In this document: piece after piece, positions 8,349 through 16,777 of the stretch
Layout of the letters: each line of letters begins with the position of its first letter
Position numbering within the stretch: the first letter of the stretch is position 1
Origin: Lysinibacillus_B sp031181585
Lineage (GTDB): Bacteria; Bacillota; Bacilli; Bacillales_A; Planococcaceae
Assembly (NCBI RefSeq): GCF_047301505.1
Contig: NZ_CP154840.1
Location: forward strand, 2,914,001 to 2,978,000
Length of the DNA: 64,000 nucleotides
Direction: 5' to 3'
Translations under genes and position numbers: made by a program
Notes under the pieces: model-generated
What the model was told of the DNA's origin: nothing
What the model saw: the letters and a program-made list of their open reading frames with translations, nothing else
Databases searched by the model: none

Positions 8349-9110
8349 TTACCCTTGGACGCGTGTAATTTTTACATCCTTTAGTATTTGGTTGATGACC
8401 CAGCTCGCTGCAATCAAACCGGCGACTGACGGTACAAATGCATTAGAGGAAGGAGGCATTTTCGCTTTACGAATTTCTGCATTCGGGTTACCCACTGTCT
8501 CTACTACATCTGGTCGAACAACAATCGGAGATTCATCAGAAAACACGACTGTTACGCCCTTTTTAATTCCTTCTTTTTTCAGCTTCGTACGGATAACTTT
8601 TGCCAATGGGTCTGTATGTGTTTTTGAAATATCTGCAATTTGGAAGCGTGTTGGATCCATTTTATTTGCTGCCCCCATGCTTGAAATAATGGGAATATTT
8701 CTTTTTAAGCATTCCTTCATAATATGGATTTTGTACATAACCGTATCGGAGGCATCAATAACATAATCAATTCCCTGAGCAAAAAAATCTTCATATGTTT
8801 CCTCTGTATAGAACATATGCATATCGATTACTTCACACTCTGGATTAATATCCGCAATACGCTCTTTCATTACAGCTGATTTTGACTTGCCAACAGTCGA
8901 CAAATAAGCTACAAGCTGACGATTTACGTTTGTAATATCCACATTATCCTTATCTACTAATACAATGCGCCCTACTCCGCTGCGCGCACAAGCTTCGGCA
9001 GCAAAAGAGCCTACCCCGCCTACACCTAAAATGGCGACTGTTGTATTTTGAAGTTTTTCAAGTCCTTCTTTACCAATCGCTAGTTCATTTCTGGAAAATT
9101 GGTGTAACAT
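8349..9110 (-). CDS. tcdA: tRNA threonylcarbamoyladenosine dehydratase TcdA (YrvM)
   Basis: 253-aa ThiF/E1-like enzyme that uses ATP to cyclise t6A37 of tRNA to ct6A. The Rossmann motif GVGGVGSFAAEA (about residues 30-42) binds ATP. Conserved ThiF-family segments NRQL, DASD and the R/K-rich region follow, and there is no C-terminal rhodanese domain. The ATG at 9110 (MLHQFSRNELAIGKEG) has AGAGG 7 nt upstream and matches the family start better than a TTG 15 nt earlier. In B. subtilis yrvM lies next to the 6S-1 RNA gene and aspS, as here. Confidence 0.9.
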   Translation of the reverse strand: MLHQFSRNELAIGKEGLEKLQNTTVAILGVGGVGSFAAEACARSGVGRIVLVDKDNVDITNVNRQLVAYLSTVGKSKSAVMKERIADINPECEVIDMHMFYTEETYEDFFAQGIDYVIDASDTVMYKIHIMKECLKRNIPIISSMGAANKMDPTRFQIADISKTHTDPLAKVIRTKLKKEGIKKGVTVVFSDESPIVVRPDVVETVGNPNAEIRKAKMPPSSNAFVPSVAGLIAASWVINQILKDVKITRVQG

Positions 9111-9145
9111 ATAGCAACCTCTCAATCATAATTATTCTACTCGGA

Positions 9146-9174
9146 ATTATACACACTTACATTTGTGTCTGCAA
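9146..9174 (-). promoter_or_regulatory. Probable tcdA promoter
   Basis: Consensus -10 TATAAT (9146-9151) with weak -35 TTGCAG (9169-9174), spacing 17, about 36 nt before the tcdA start. The -35 abuts the T-run of the upstream 6S RNA terminator. Confidence 0.5.
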
Positions 9175-9175
9175 T

Positions 9176-9210
9176 AAAAAATAAAACCCTTCTACTGTAT
9201 AGTAGAAGGG
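9176..9210 (-). terminator. Terminator of the 6S RNA gene
   Basis: Perfect 9-bp stem (CCCTTCTAC / GTAGAAGGG at 9187-9195 and 9202-9210), followed on the minus strand by a T-rich run to about 9176. Confidence 0.85.
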
Positions 9211-9426
9211 AAATAGACAAGGAATAGGACGAATCCCGAATGTGCCGTCATGTTACACATCGTTTTGAACCCGCACTCTAGCAGGGGGGTGCTCTCACTC
9301 CTACTTTAAACGTCCCGCTCCAATGGGGCATGTTCGCCATAGGAAAAATATCGAGCTCCCAACGATTTAATGTTCGGTCAAAACTGTTAAATAACACTTT
9401 TAAACGAACACCTCAGGATTCGTATT
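9211..9426 (-). ncRNA. ssrS: 6S RNA (6S-1/BsrA type)
   Basis: A 200-nt class regulatory RNA that mimics an open promoter and binds SigA-RNA polymerase. No ORF fits here. The region has a strong minus-strand promoter and a terminator. Its ends pair: ACGAATCC near the 5' end (plus strand 9416-9423) is perfectly complementary to the segment at 9229-9236, closing a rod about 195 nt long with a large internal region rich in unpaired bases. It lies between aspS and tcdA (yrvM), exactly where B. subtilis encodes 6S-1 RNA. The assignment combines structure, size and synteny; a covariance-model search was not possible here. Confidence 0.82.
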
Positions 9427-9432
9427 ACTAAT

Positions 9433-9461
9433 ATCATATCATCATTAATCAGAATTTTCAA
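9433..9461 (-). promoter_or_regulatory. Promoter of 6S RNA
   Basis: TTGAAA (9456-9461), 17 nt, TATGAT (9433-9438) on the minus strand. The predicted start at about 9426 coincides with the 5' end of the closing stem. Confidence 0.8.
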
Positions 9462-9603
9462 ATCTTATTCTTCTAAAATGTTAAAAATTTTAGGTGAATA
9501 CGATTCATTCGCTATGATAATATGCCATTCCCTATCCTGCAAAACTGAAGCATTCCTCTAAAGGAATGTACTTATTGAATACCCGTTTGCACATAGCTTA
9601 AAC

Positions 9604-9636
9604 AAAAAAACAGGAGCATATTAGATACGCCCCTGT
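9604..9636 (-). terminator. Terminator of the hisS-aspS operon
   Basis: Hairpin with arms around ACAGG..GC and GC..CCTGT, followed by seven T on the minus strand, just after the aspS stop at 9646. Confidence 0.85.
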
Positions 9637-9645
9637 CTGTGTTTA

Positions 9646-11418
9646 TTAGTCTTTTTTCACGGCAGTTATTGCCAAGTTCAGTTCCTGTAATTGAGCATCT
9701 GCGACCGCTGATGGAGCGGAAGTCAATAGACAGCTCGCTGTTGCCGTTTTCGGGAAGGCAATCGTATCACGCAAGTTTGTACGGCCTGCCAATAGCATAA
9801 CGAAACGGTCAAGTCCGAACGCTAAACCACCATGTGGAGGAACTCCATATTCAAATGCTTCTAACAGGAAGCCGAATTGTTCGCGTGCCTCCTCTTCCGT
9901 GAAACCTAATAGCTTAAACATCTTGTTTTGTAATTCTGGCTCATAAATACGTAATGAACCGCCGCCAAGCTCATAGCCATTCAATACGATATCGTATGCT
10001 TGTGCACGAACAGCAGCAGGATTTGTATCCATTAGTTCAAGGTCCTCATCGAATGGACGAGTGAATGGATGGTGTGCTGCATAATAGCGTCCTTCTTCTT
10101 CATCATATTCGAATAATGGCCAATCTACAATCCATAAAAATGCAAACTTAGACTCGTCAATTAAATCAAGCTCTTTTCCAAGTTTCAGACGAAGTGCGCC
10201 TAATGCGTCTGCCACGACATTTGATTGATCAGCACCGAACAATAATAAGTCGCCTGCTTCAGCGCTCATGCGTTCGATTAACTTATCAGCCATTTCACCT
10301 TCGAAGAATTTTGCAATCGGACCGTTTAATCCTTCATCCGTTACTTTTAGCCATGCAAGCCCCTTTGCCTTGTAGATTGCTGCAAATTCGCCAAGTGCAT
10401 CAATATCTTTGCGCGAGAATTTTTCAGCAGCACCTTTTACGTTGATTGCCTTTACCTCTCCACCATTTTCGATAGCACCAGAGAATACTTTGAAGCTTGA
10501 GTCTTTTACGATATCGGAAAGCTGCACAAGCTCCAAGCCAAAGCGCACATCTGGCTTATCTGAACCGTAGCGAGCCATCGCTTCTTGATAGCTCATTCGT
10601 TGGAATGGTGCTTCTACTTCGATGCCTTTTACTTCTTTCATTACCGCTTGGATAAGACGTTCATTCATTTCAATAATTTCATCCATTGACATAAAGGATG
10701 TTTCGATATCAACCTGTGTGAATTCGGGCTGACGGTCTGCACGTAAGTCTTCATCACGGAAACAACGGGCAATTTGGAAGTATTTCTCAAATCCTGATAC
10801 CATCAGCAGCTGTTTGAATAACTGTGGCGACTGTGGTAAGGCATAGAATTCTCCTTCATGTACACGAGATGGTACTAAATAGTCACGTGCACCTTCTGGC
10901 GTTGATTTTGTTAAAATTGGTGTTTCTACTTCTAGGAAGCCCTCTCTTTGCAGAAAGTTACGAATTGTTACCGTTACATCCGAACGCATCTTGAATGTAT
11001 CAAACATAACAGGACGACGCAGATCCAAATAGCGGTATTTCAAACGTAAATCTTCTGATACTTCAACTTTATCCTCTATTGCAAATGGCGGATTTTTTGC
11101 TTCATTAATAATTGTCAGTGTATCTGCCAGGATTTCAATTTCACCTGTTTTAATATTACTGTTAATTTGTGCAGCATCTCGAAGAACAACTTTCCCTGTT
11201 ACTTCAATTACATACTCACTACGAATTTTTTCAGCTACTTCCAGCGCATCTTTCGCTTGATCGCCAAATACTACTTGAACAATTCCTGAACGGTCACGCA
11301 TATCAACGAAAATCAAACCACCTAAATCACGGCGCTTTTGAACCCATCCTTTTAATACGACTTGCTCGCCTTGATGAGCAGCTGTTACCTCACCGCAGGC
11401 ATGTGTACGTTGTGCCAT
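9646..11418 (-). CDS. aspS: Aspartyl-tRNA synthetase
   Basis: 590-aa class IIb synthetase that charges tRNA-Asp. The N-terminal OB-fold anticodon-binding domain covers residues 1-110. Motif 2 has FRDEDLRADRQPEFTQVD, the bacterial GAD insertion lies at about 290-420 and motif 3 has GLAFGLDRFVML near the end. Length and the GAD domain fit the bacterial type. Whether it is discriminating (Asp only) or charges Asn too cannot be decided from this window. It lies 27 bp downstream of hisS in one operon under the hisS T-box leader. Confidence 0.97.
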   Translation of the reverse strand: MAQRTHACGEVTAAHQGEQVVLKGWVQKRRDLGGLIFVDMRDRSGIVQVVFGDQAKDALEVAEKIRSEYVIEVTGKVVLRDAAQINSNIKTGEIEILADTLTIINEAKNPPFAIEDKVEVSEDLRLKYRYLDLRRPVMFDTFKMRSDVTVTIRNFLQREGFLEVETPILTKSTPEGARDYLVPSRVHEGEFYALPQSPQLFKQLLMVSGFEKYFQIARCFRDEDLRADRQPEFTQVDIETSFMSMDEIIEMNERLIQAVMKEVKGIEVEAPFQRMSYQEAMARYGSDKPDVRFGLELVQLSDIVKDSSFKVFSGAIENGGEVKAINVKGAAEKFSRKDIDALGEFAAIYKAKGLAWLKVTDEGLNGPIAKFFEGEMADKLIERMSAEAGDLLLFGADQSNVVADALGALRLKLGKELDLIDESKFAFLWIVDWPLFEYDEEEGRYYAAHHPFTRPFDEDLELMDTNPAAVRAQAYDIVLNGYELGGGSLRIYEPELQNKMFKLLGFTEEEAREQFGFLLEAFEYGVPPHGGLAFGLDRFVMLLAGRTNLRDTIAFPKTATASCLLTSAPSAVADAQLQELNLAITAVKKD

Positions 11419-11445
11419 CTTGTAATTCCTCCAACTTCATTCTAT

Positions 11446-12711
11446 CTATTTTTGTAATACGAAACTCACTAGTTCAGTAAAGGCTACCTTTTCCTGATTG
11501 CCTGTTTCCATTTCCTTTACATTAACTGCCTGCTCTTCAAGCTCTGTCTCTCCAAGAACAATGACATATTTAGCCCCTTGGCGATCAGCCGTCTTCATTT
11601 GGGCCTTCATTTTGCGATCGGCATAATCCATATCTGCCGAAATACCATTTGCGCGGAATGCGCTCACTAGCTCAACCGCTTTTGCTTTTGCCGTTTCACC
11701 CATGACAACAACATACATATCAAGTTGATCATTGTCTTCTAATGCTACACCTTCAGCTTCCAATGCCAAAAGCAGACGCTCGATTGAAAGTGCAAAGCCA
11801 ATACCCGGTGCATCCGGACCCCCGATATCTTCTACGAGACCATTGTACCGGCCGCCGCCGCAAAGCGTTGTAATCGCCCCGAAGCCCGATGCCGTAGACA
11901 TAATTTCAAATGCAGTGTGGTTGTAATAATCAAGACCACGTACAAGATTCGGATCTACTTCATAAGGAATATTTAAACGATCCAAATAATCCTTTACTTT
12001 AGCAAAGTATTCAGCAGAATACGCTGTTAAATAATCCGTTAAAGCAGGTGCACTCGCCATCAGCGGATGTTCACGATCCACTTTGCAGTCTAGGATGCGC
12101 AGCGGGTTTTTCTCCAAACGTTTTTGACAATCCGAGCAAAATTCACCGATAGATGGCTCAAAGTGATTAATGAGTGCTGTACGGTGTGCATCTCGTGTTT
12201 CTTTATCACCTAATGAGTTGAGGACTAGTTTCAAATCCTTCAAACCGGCTTTTTTATAAATATCCATAGCAAAGGAGATGACTTCTGCATCGATTGCAGG
12301 ATCTGCTGAACCAATCGCCTCCACGCCGAACTGCACAAACTGGCGGTAGCGTCCTGCCTGCTGCCGTTCATAACGGAACATTGGTCCGATATATGATAGC
12401 TTTACGGGCTGATCAGGCTGCCCGAACATTTTATGCTCCACATAGGCCCGCACAGCTGCTGCCGTTCCTTCTGGACGCAGTGTCAGCGAACGTCCTCCAC
12501 GGTCGGTAAATGTATACATTTCCTTTTGGACGATATCTGTTGTATCTCCTACACCGCGCTGGAATAATTCTGTTGATTCAAAAATTGGTGTGCGAATTTC
12601 CTTATAACGATACACATGGCTAAGATCGCGCAGTACCTTTTCTACTTGCTGCCACTTCTCAGATTGACCAGGTAAAATATCCTGCGTCCCACGAGGTACT
12701 TTAAAACTCAT
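11446..12711 (-). CDS. hisS: Histidyl-tRNA synthetase
   Basis: 421-aa class IIa enzyme. It opens with PRGTQDILPG (HisRS start). Motif 2 lies at FRYERQQAGRYRQF, the histidine-binding signature at RGLDYYNHTAFE (HisA) and motif 3 at GIGFALSIERLLL. The C-terminal ~90 residues are the anticodon-binding domain. No sign that it is the HisZ paralogue: length and both HisRS motifs are complete. First gene of the hisS-aspS operon, with a T-box leader upstream. Confidence 0.97.
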   Translation of the reverse strand: MSFKVPRGTQDILPGQSEKWQQVEKVLRDLSHVYRYKEIRTPIFESTELFQRGVGDTTDIVQKEMYTFTDRGGRSLTLRPEGTAAAVRAYVEHKMFGQPDQPVKLSYIGPMFRYERQQAGRYRQFVQFGVEAIGSADPAIDAEVISFAMDIYKKAGLKDLKLVLNSLGDKETRDAHRTALINHFEPSIGEFCSDCQKRLEKNPLRILDCKVDREHPLMASAPALTDYLTAYSAEYFAKVKDYLDRLNIPYEVDPNLVRGLDYYNHTAFEIMSTASGFGAITTLCGGGRYNGLVEDIGGPDAPGIGFALSIERLLLALEAEGVALEDNDQLDMYVVVMGETAKAKAVELVSAFRANGISADMDYADRKMKAQMKTADRQGAKYVIVLGETELEEQAVNVKEMETGNQEKVAFTELVSFVLQK

Positions 12712-12838
12712 GAATTACACTTCCTCTCTTGTTTCTCTATAGCATTTCATTTATGAAATGACCGCTGGATAGGTAATGTATTTGGTTCATTACTTTAAAT
12801 AAAACTTTACTACCCGAGCAGCTTCACTATCGCAAAAA

Positions 12839-13108
12839 TAAAAAAAGCTCCCGTCCCCTGCTTATAGCAAGGGACGAAAGCTGTAACTTCCGCGGTTCCA
12901 CCCTAGTTGATGCGCCATGCATCCACCTCGTAATCGGATAACGGCCGATTCCGTTTTTCCCTACTAAACGTTTGTTTTTCAGGAAAAAGCCTCCCAAGTG
13001 TTATTCGCATCATACATACTGCAGGAAAACTTTCAGCCCATGATTTTCCCTCTCTTATCAGCATTGGTACTTACTACTTGCTTGATCAACAGCGCTTAAT
13101 TTTAGATT
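12839..13108 (-). promoter_or_regulatory. T-box leader of hisS-aspS
   Basis: The minus strand carries the T-box AGGGTGGAACCGCG (12891-12904), which pairs with the tRNA acceptor end, and then a strong terminator (about 12839-12882, GC stem and seven T). Upstream, a Stem I is visible with an AGAGAGGG segment and GGGCTGAAAG. A CAC histidine triplet at 12998-13000 is a likely specifier. Uncharged tRNA-His would favour the antiterminator and allow hisS transcription. The T-box and terminator are certain; the specifier position is inferred by eye. Confidence 0.93.
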
Positions 13109-13115
13109 ATACATA

Positions 13116-13144
13116 ATCTTAATGTTGCATACCTGTCTTGTCAA
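13116..13144 (-). promoter_or_regulatory. Promoter of the hisS T-box leader
   Basis: Perfect -35 TTGACA (13139-13144), 17 nt, -10 TAAGAT (13116-13121). A consensus TATAAT lies 10 nt downstream (13106-13111) but is 27 nt from the -35, so it may be a second, weaker start. Confidence 0.7.
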
Positions 13145-13334
13145 CTATTTTTTAGAAAGACATATCTCATTTGACATAAATAAAGAAGACAAATCGTTTT
13201 ATATTAGCTAATATCTCCTATTATTTCCTTTTAACTAAAATAACTATAGATTTTAATACATAATTGCTTTTACAATGGAGATAGCCCGCTTCTACAAACA
13301 TTTACTCTATTTATGTTGAAAGGAGGCCTGCATA

Positions 13335-14876
13335 ATGAGACAAGCATTCCATCTATTCATTGTTTGTACACTCATCTTTTCTATCGCGTTGCCGACTGCT
13401 TCCAAGGCTGCCGGTGATGATTTAGTCGTTACTGCTGAAGTCTTAAATCTCCGGGAAGGTCCAGGATTGTCTTATCCAATTCTTTTAAAACTCCAGGAAG
13501 GGGACACTGTTTCGACAATTGAACATGCTGGAGATTGGATTCATGTTAAGGCAGGAAATACAGAAGGCTGGATCGCTGGCTGGATGACACGAGCAAACAC
13601 GGGAACAGAAAGTAAGCAGGAGCAAAAAGTTATTATTTCCCAAGTTGATCATCTAAATGTACGTGCGGAACCCTCTCTTTCCTCAACCGTACTAACACAG
13701 TTATCCTCAGGTAACGAAGCGACATACATAAAGTCACAGAACGATTGGATTCAAATTCAGTATGGAACAACTACAGGCTGGGTATCCAACCAATATGTAA
13801 CTGTTAAGGAGCTTTCTAAAGCGGCAGCTGATGAAATGGTGGAGACACCAAATGAGGGCAATATATTCACGGTTACCGTGGATGCTGTAAATGTGAGAAA
13901 AAAAGCAGATTTAACGTCGAAGCGCGTTGGTGTGGCCTATCGAGGAGAACAGTTCAAAGTATTAGAACAGTCGAATAACTGGGTTCACATTCAATACAAA
14001 GACAATACAGAAGGCTGGATTTACAAATTCTACGGCTCTTTTGGAGCAAAAGAAACAAAATCTACTTCTGATGCGTCTTCTTCAAGCGGCAGTGTTACGG
14101 TCATATATGAAGGGACAAACCTTCGGGCAGAGGCTTCTACATCCGCTGCAATTGTTCACCGTGCAAACGCTGGTGAAACATATAGCATTGTTGAAACAGA
14201 AGGTGACTGGTACAAAGTTTCCGTGAGCGGAAATAAAACCGCATATGTCGCGAATTGGGTTGTCTCACCTACCGATTCAGTTCAGCAGCCCGCTGCCACT
14301 AAAAAGGCAGCCGTTAAAAGAAAAAAAGGAACATTGAAAGGGTTGACGATCGTCATCGATCCGGGGCACGGCGGGAATGACCATGGAACGACCGGCAGCA
14401 GAGGAACAGATGAAAAAGGAATTACGTTAAAAACCGCTGAACTGCTTAAATCAAAGCTTCGGGCAGCAGGTGCCGATGTCATTATGACCCGGGAATCTGA
14501 TGTATATGTAGACCTGCGGAAACGGGTTGCTGTTTCTCATCAGGTGGATGCCGATGCTTTCATCAGCCTTCATTATGATGCAACAGAAAATAGTTCTGTT
14601 TCTGGTATTACAACCTATTATTTAAACAGCAATCAGCAGGAGCTGGCACAATATGTACATGCCAAACTCGCTAAAAAGGTAGATCTTCGCGATCGCGGCG
14701 TACAGCCAGGTAATTATCTTGTCCTTCGTGAAAACCGCCAAAAAGCTATTTTAATAGAGTTAGGCTTTTTGAGCAATCCAAGTGAAGAGCGATCAATCAC
14801 AACAGATTATTATCGTGAACAAGCAACACTTGGCATTTATGAAGGTATCCTTAATTATTTTGATTCCCAACTATAA
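13335..14876 (+). CDS. Secreted N-acetylmuramoyl-L-alanine amidase with four SH3b domains (YrvJ-like)
   Basis: 513 aa. A Sec signal peptide covers residues 1-25 (hydrophobic core FIVCTLIFSIALPTAS, cleavage near SKA-A). Four bacterial SH3 repeats follow, each opening with an LNLRE/LNVRAE/VNVRKK/TNLRAE segment (about 29-90, 95-155, 170-230, 250-305). A zinc amidase_3 domain occupies about 335-510: DPGHGGNDHG (zinc His), MTRESDVYVDLRKR (Glu), LHYDA (His) and ELGFLSNPSE (catalytic Glu). It cleaves the stem peptide from MurNAc; the SH3b repeats anchor it in the wall. RBS AAAGGAGG. Same position next to hisS as yrvJ in B. subtilis. Confidence 0.93.
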   Translation: MRQAFHLFIVCTLIFSIALPTASKAAGDDLVVTAEVLNLREGPGLSYPILLKLQEGDTVSTIEHAGDWIHVKAGNTEGWIAGWMTRANTGTESKQEQKVIISQVDHLNVRAEPSLSSTVLTQLSSGNEATYIKSQNDWIQIQYGTTTGWVSNQYVTVKELSKAAADEMVETPNEGNIFTVTVDAVNVRKKADLTSKRVGVAYRGEQFKVLEQSNNWVHIQYKDNTEGWIYKFYGSFGAKETKSTSDASSSSGSVTVIYEGTNLRAEASTSAAIVHRANAGETYSIVETEGDWYKVSVSGNKTAYVANWVVSPTDSVQQPAATKKAAVKRKKGTLKGLTIVIDPGHGGNDHGTTGSRGTDEKGITLKTAELLKSKLRAAGADVIMTRESDVYVDLRKRVAVSHQVDADAFISLHYDATENSSVSGITTYYLNSNQQELAQYVHAKLAKKVDLRDRGVQPGNYLVLRENRQKAILIELGFLSNPSEERSITTDYYREQATLGIYEGILNYFDSQL

Positions 14877-14881
14877 TAGTA

Positions 14882-14913
14882 AAAAAGGGCATGCTGAGTC
14901 AGCATGCCCTTTA
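14882..14913. terminator. Bidirectional terminator, amidase / manganese catalase
   Basis: Stem GGGCATGCT / AGCATGCCC with an A-run before it and a short T-run after it. It serves two convergent genes and overlaps the stop of the minus-strand gene. Confidence 0.8.
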
Positions 14914-15804
14914 CATATTGGAGAGCAACCTCTTGGCAATCATTTGGAATTCATCCGGCCCGATTCCTGGTGCAAACTCCTCAGGAAGCTCATCCAGTTC
15001 CGGTACTTTCCCTCCCTTAGGCATACCTTCCACTACAACTAGCTGCTCATTCGTTGTTGGGTGCGGGCCCTTCCAAATCTGTCTAATCCCTTCGTAGTCC
15101 CCAACATAATTCCAGGTAAATAAAACATTTCCATCTCCACGGTCTTCATATTTCCGAGCCGTATCAAATACCCGGTTATCAAGATTCGGGATCGGCAGCA
15201 TCTTTGTTACATCTACACCCGTTGCCATTTCAAGTGCCTTTGCATATGCCACGATATGTGTACCGCCCCGCACAAGTAAATAGCCGATCATTTCCCGGGC
15301 CGTTGGATGGTCTGTCATTTCATACACCCGCATCTTGTGTGTACGCGCGCCGCACTCTAGGAAGAAATTGTGCAGAAGGTCAAGCACTAAATTACCGCTC
15401 GACGTTACGAAATCCCCGTTCCACGGTTTTCCCATCGAATCCACAGGCATCGATGCTTGAGCCGCAGCGATAAAACTTTGGGTATTCCGCAAATTTTTGG
15501 CATTTTGTAAAGGGCTCAAATCAGGCGGCGCTGCAAAGGAATTTCCTTTATTCAGAAGGTTAATGGTTGTTGCCACAAGTTCTACATGACCAAACTCCTC
15601 CGCTGTAATACTTGCAACTAGATCATAGAATGGCTTAAGTTTCTTTTTTCCACGGAAGTTGAAAGATTGATACATATAATTGTTCAGTGTCGACATTTCC
15701 CCAAATTTTCCGCCTAGCAGCTCCTGAACGGCACTTGCCGCATTGGCATCGCCGTATTCGACATTCGGCAGCTCGATCGCCAAGCGATTGACACGTTGAA
15801 ACAT
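14911..15804 (-). CDS. Manganese-containing catalase family protein
   Basis: 297 aa, a ferritin-like dinuclear Mn catalase (same family as B. subtilis YdbD and CotJC). It opens MFQRVNRLAIELP. Metal-ligand helices are visible as LLGGKFGEMSTLNNYMYQ (Glu), EEFGHVELVATTINLL (Glu-x-x-His) and GARTHKMRVYEMTDHPTAREM. The full length fits non-haem catalase and not the shorter CotJC. The likely role is peroxide removal. It is inserted, with the next gene, between the amidase and dtd, a place where B. subtilis has nothing. No PerR box was found in the 240-bp upstream gap, which shows no other clear signal. Confidence 0.85.
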   Translation of the reverse strand: MFQRVNRLAIELPNVEYGDANAASAVQELLGGKFGEMSTLNNYMYQSFNFRGKKKLKPFYDLVASITAEEFGHVELVATTINLLNKGNSFAAPPDLSPLQNAKNLRNTQSFIAAAQASMPVDSMGKPWNGDFVTSSGNLVLDLLHNFFLECGARTHKMRVYEMTDHPTAREMIGYLLVRGGTHIVAYAKALEMATGVDVTKMLPIPNLDNRVFDTARKYEDRGDGNVLFTWNYVGDYEGIRQIWKGPHPTTNEQLVVVEGMPKGGKVPELDELPEEFAPGIGPDEFQMIAKRLLSNM

Positions 15805-16048
15805 AAAAACACCTCCGTCTTGTCTTTTGTAACATATGACAAGGCGAAGATGCTTATACCGGTTATTAATGATATGTGGACATAATTACATCGTAATTTG
15901 GAGCTCTAAACGGGCGCAAAGCTGCAGTTTATACTGTGTCGAAGGACGCTGCTTCTTTTAAGCCCTACTCTTACAGTTTTACAAGTTTCGCTTATCCCCG
16001 TATTTCTGCTGCCGCTCTTAAGACGCAACAGACCTCTCCTGAAGGAAA

Positions 16049-16252
16049 TTAAACTCTAGCAACAGTAATCCAAACAATTTCATCCATTCGAATAAAGAAA
16101 GGTGTTTGACAAATTTCAACGACGATATGATCCGGTAATACTGAAGTTAGAAGCCCCTGTTGAATATTTTTACCAGTTTGCACGACAATTTGCTGACCGA
16201 TTAAGCCTTTTACTGTTTCAAATAAATATGGATTTGATATTTGCATTGACAT
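16049..16252 (-). CDS. Small DUF2642-type protein, 67 aa
   Basis: Short beta-rich protein. The segment GLIGQQIVVQTGKNIQQGLLTSVLPDHIVV resembles the Sm-like DUF2642 domain of several Bacillus spore-coat-associated proteins. Function unknown. The ATG at 16252 has AAAGGGG 8 nt upstream; a GTG 9 nt earlier overlaps the Shine-Dalgarno. It is monocistronic in appearance and separated by about 60 bp from dtd. Assignment rests on pattern resemblance only. Confidence 0.65.
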   Translation of the reverse strand: MSMQISNPYLFETVKGLIGQQIVVQTGKNIQQGLLTSVLPDHIVVEICQTPFFIRMDEIVWITVARV

Positions 16253-16313
16253 ATTCTCCACCCCTTTAAGGTTACACGTTCGCTCCTATTGTATGAGGTA
16301 GAATTGAAAAAGT

Positions 16314-16757
16314 TTACTTGGCAGAATCGACAATAATTGTAACAGGTCCGTCATTTATTAACGCGACATCCATCATTGCACCGAAAACCCCTGTTTCCAC
16401 ATGCAAGCCATACGCACGTAGAGCCTCATTAAACGCTTCCCATAATGGCTTAGCCTGTTCAGGACGTGCTGCTCCTGTAAAGCTGGGACGTCTGCCCTTC
16501 TTTGTTTCTCCATATAGGGTAAACTGCGACACTGATAAAATATCACCGCCCGTCTCTAGGATGGAATGGTTCATCTTCCCTTCCTCATCTTCCCAAAGAC
16601 GAAGTTCAGCAACCTTCTTTGCACAATAGGCGATATCTTCTGCTGTATCTGTGTTTGTGATGCCTACTAATAATACATACCCATTATCGATTGCACCCGT
16701 CACAGTTCCCTCCACCGTAACGGATGCTTGTTTTGAACGTTGAATGACTACTTTCAT
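16314..16757 (-). CDS. dtd: D-aminoacyl-tRNA deacylase
   Basis: 147 aa. Hydrolyses D-aminoacyl-tRNA (and Gly-tRNA-Ala), a chiral proofreading step. It opens MKVVIQRSKQASVTV; the two signature motifs SQFTLYG and NDGPVTI are both present. Length is standard. It lies 20 bp downstream of rel on the same strand, as in B. subtilis (relA-yrvI), so it is expected to be read from the rel promoter. Confidence 0.95.
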   Translation of the reverse strand: MKVVIQRSKQASVTVEGTVTGAIDNGYVLLVGITNTDTAEDIAYCAKKVAELRLWEDEEGKMNHSILETGGDILSVSQFTLYGETKKGRRPSFTGAARPEQAKPLWEAFNEALRAYGLHVETGVFGAMMDVALINDGPVTIIVDSAK

Positions 16758-16777
16758 ATTTCTCTACCTTCTATTCT

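Noticed and set aside
13106..13111. TATAAT upstream of the hisS T-box as the main -10
   Set aside because: 27 nt from the perfect TTGACA; TAAGAT at 17 nt spacing fits better. Kept only as a possible secondary start.
15805..16048. Looked for PerR or SigB sites upstream of the manganese catalase gene
   Set aside because: No 7-1-7 palindrome and no GTTT-N14-GGGTAT pattern found; nothing else supported in the gap.
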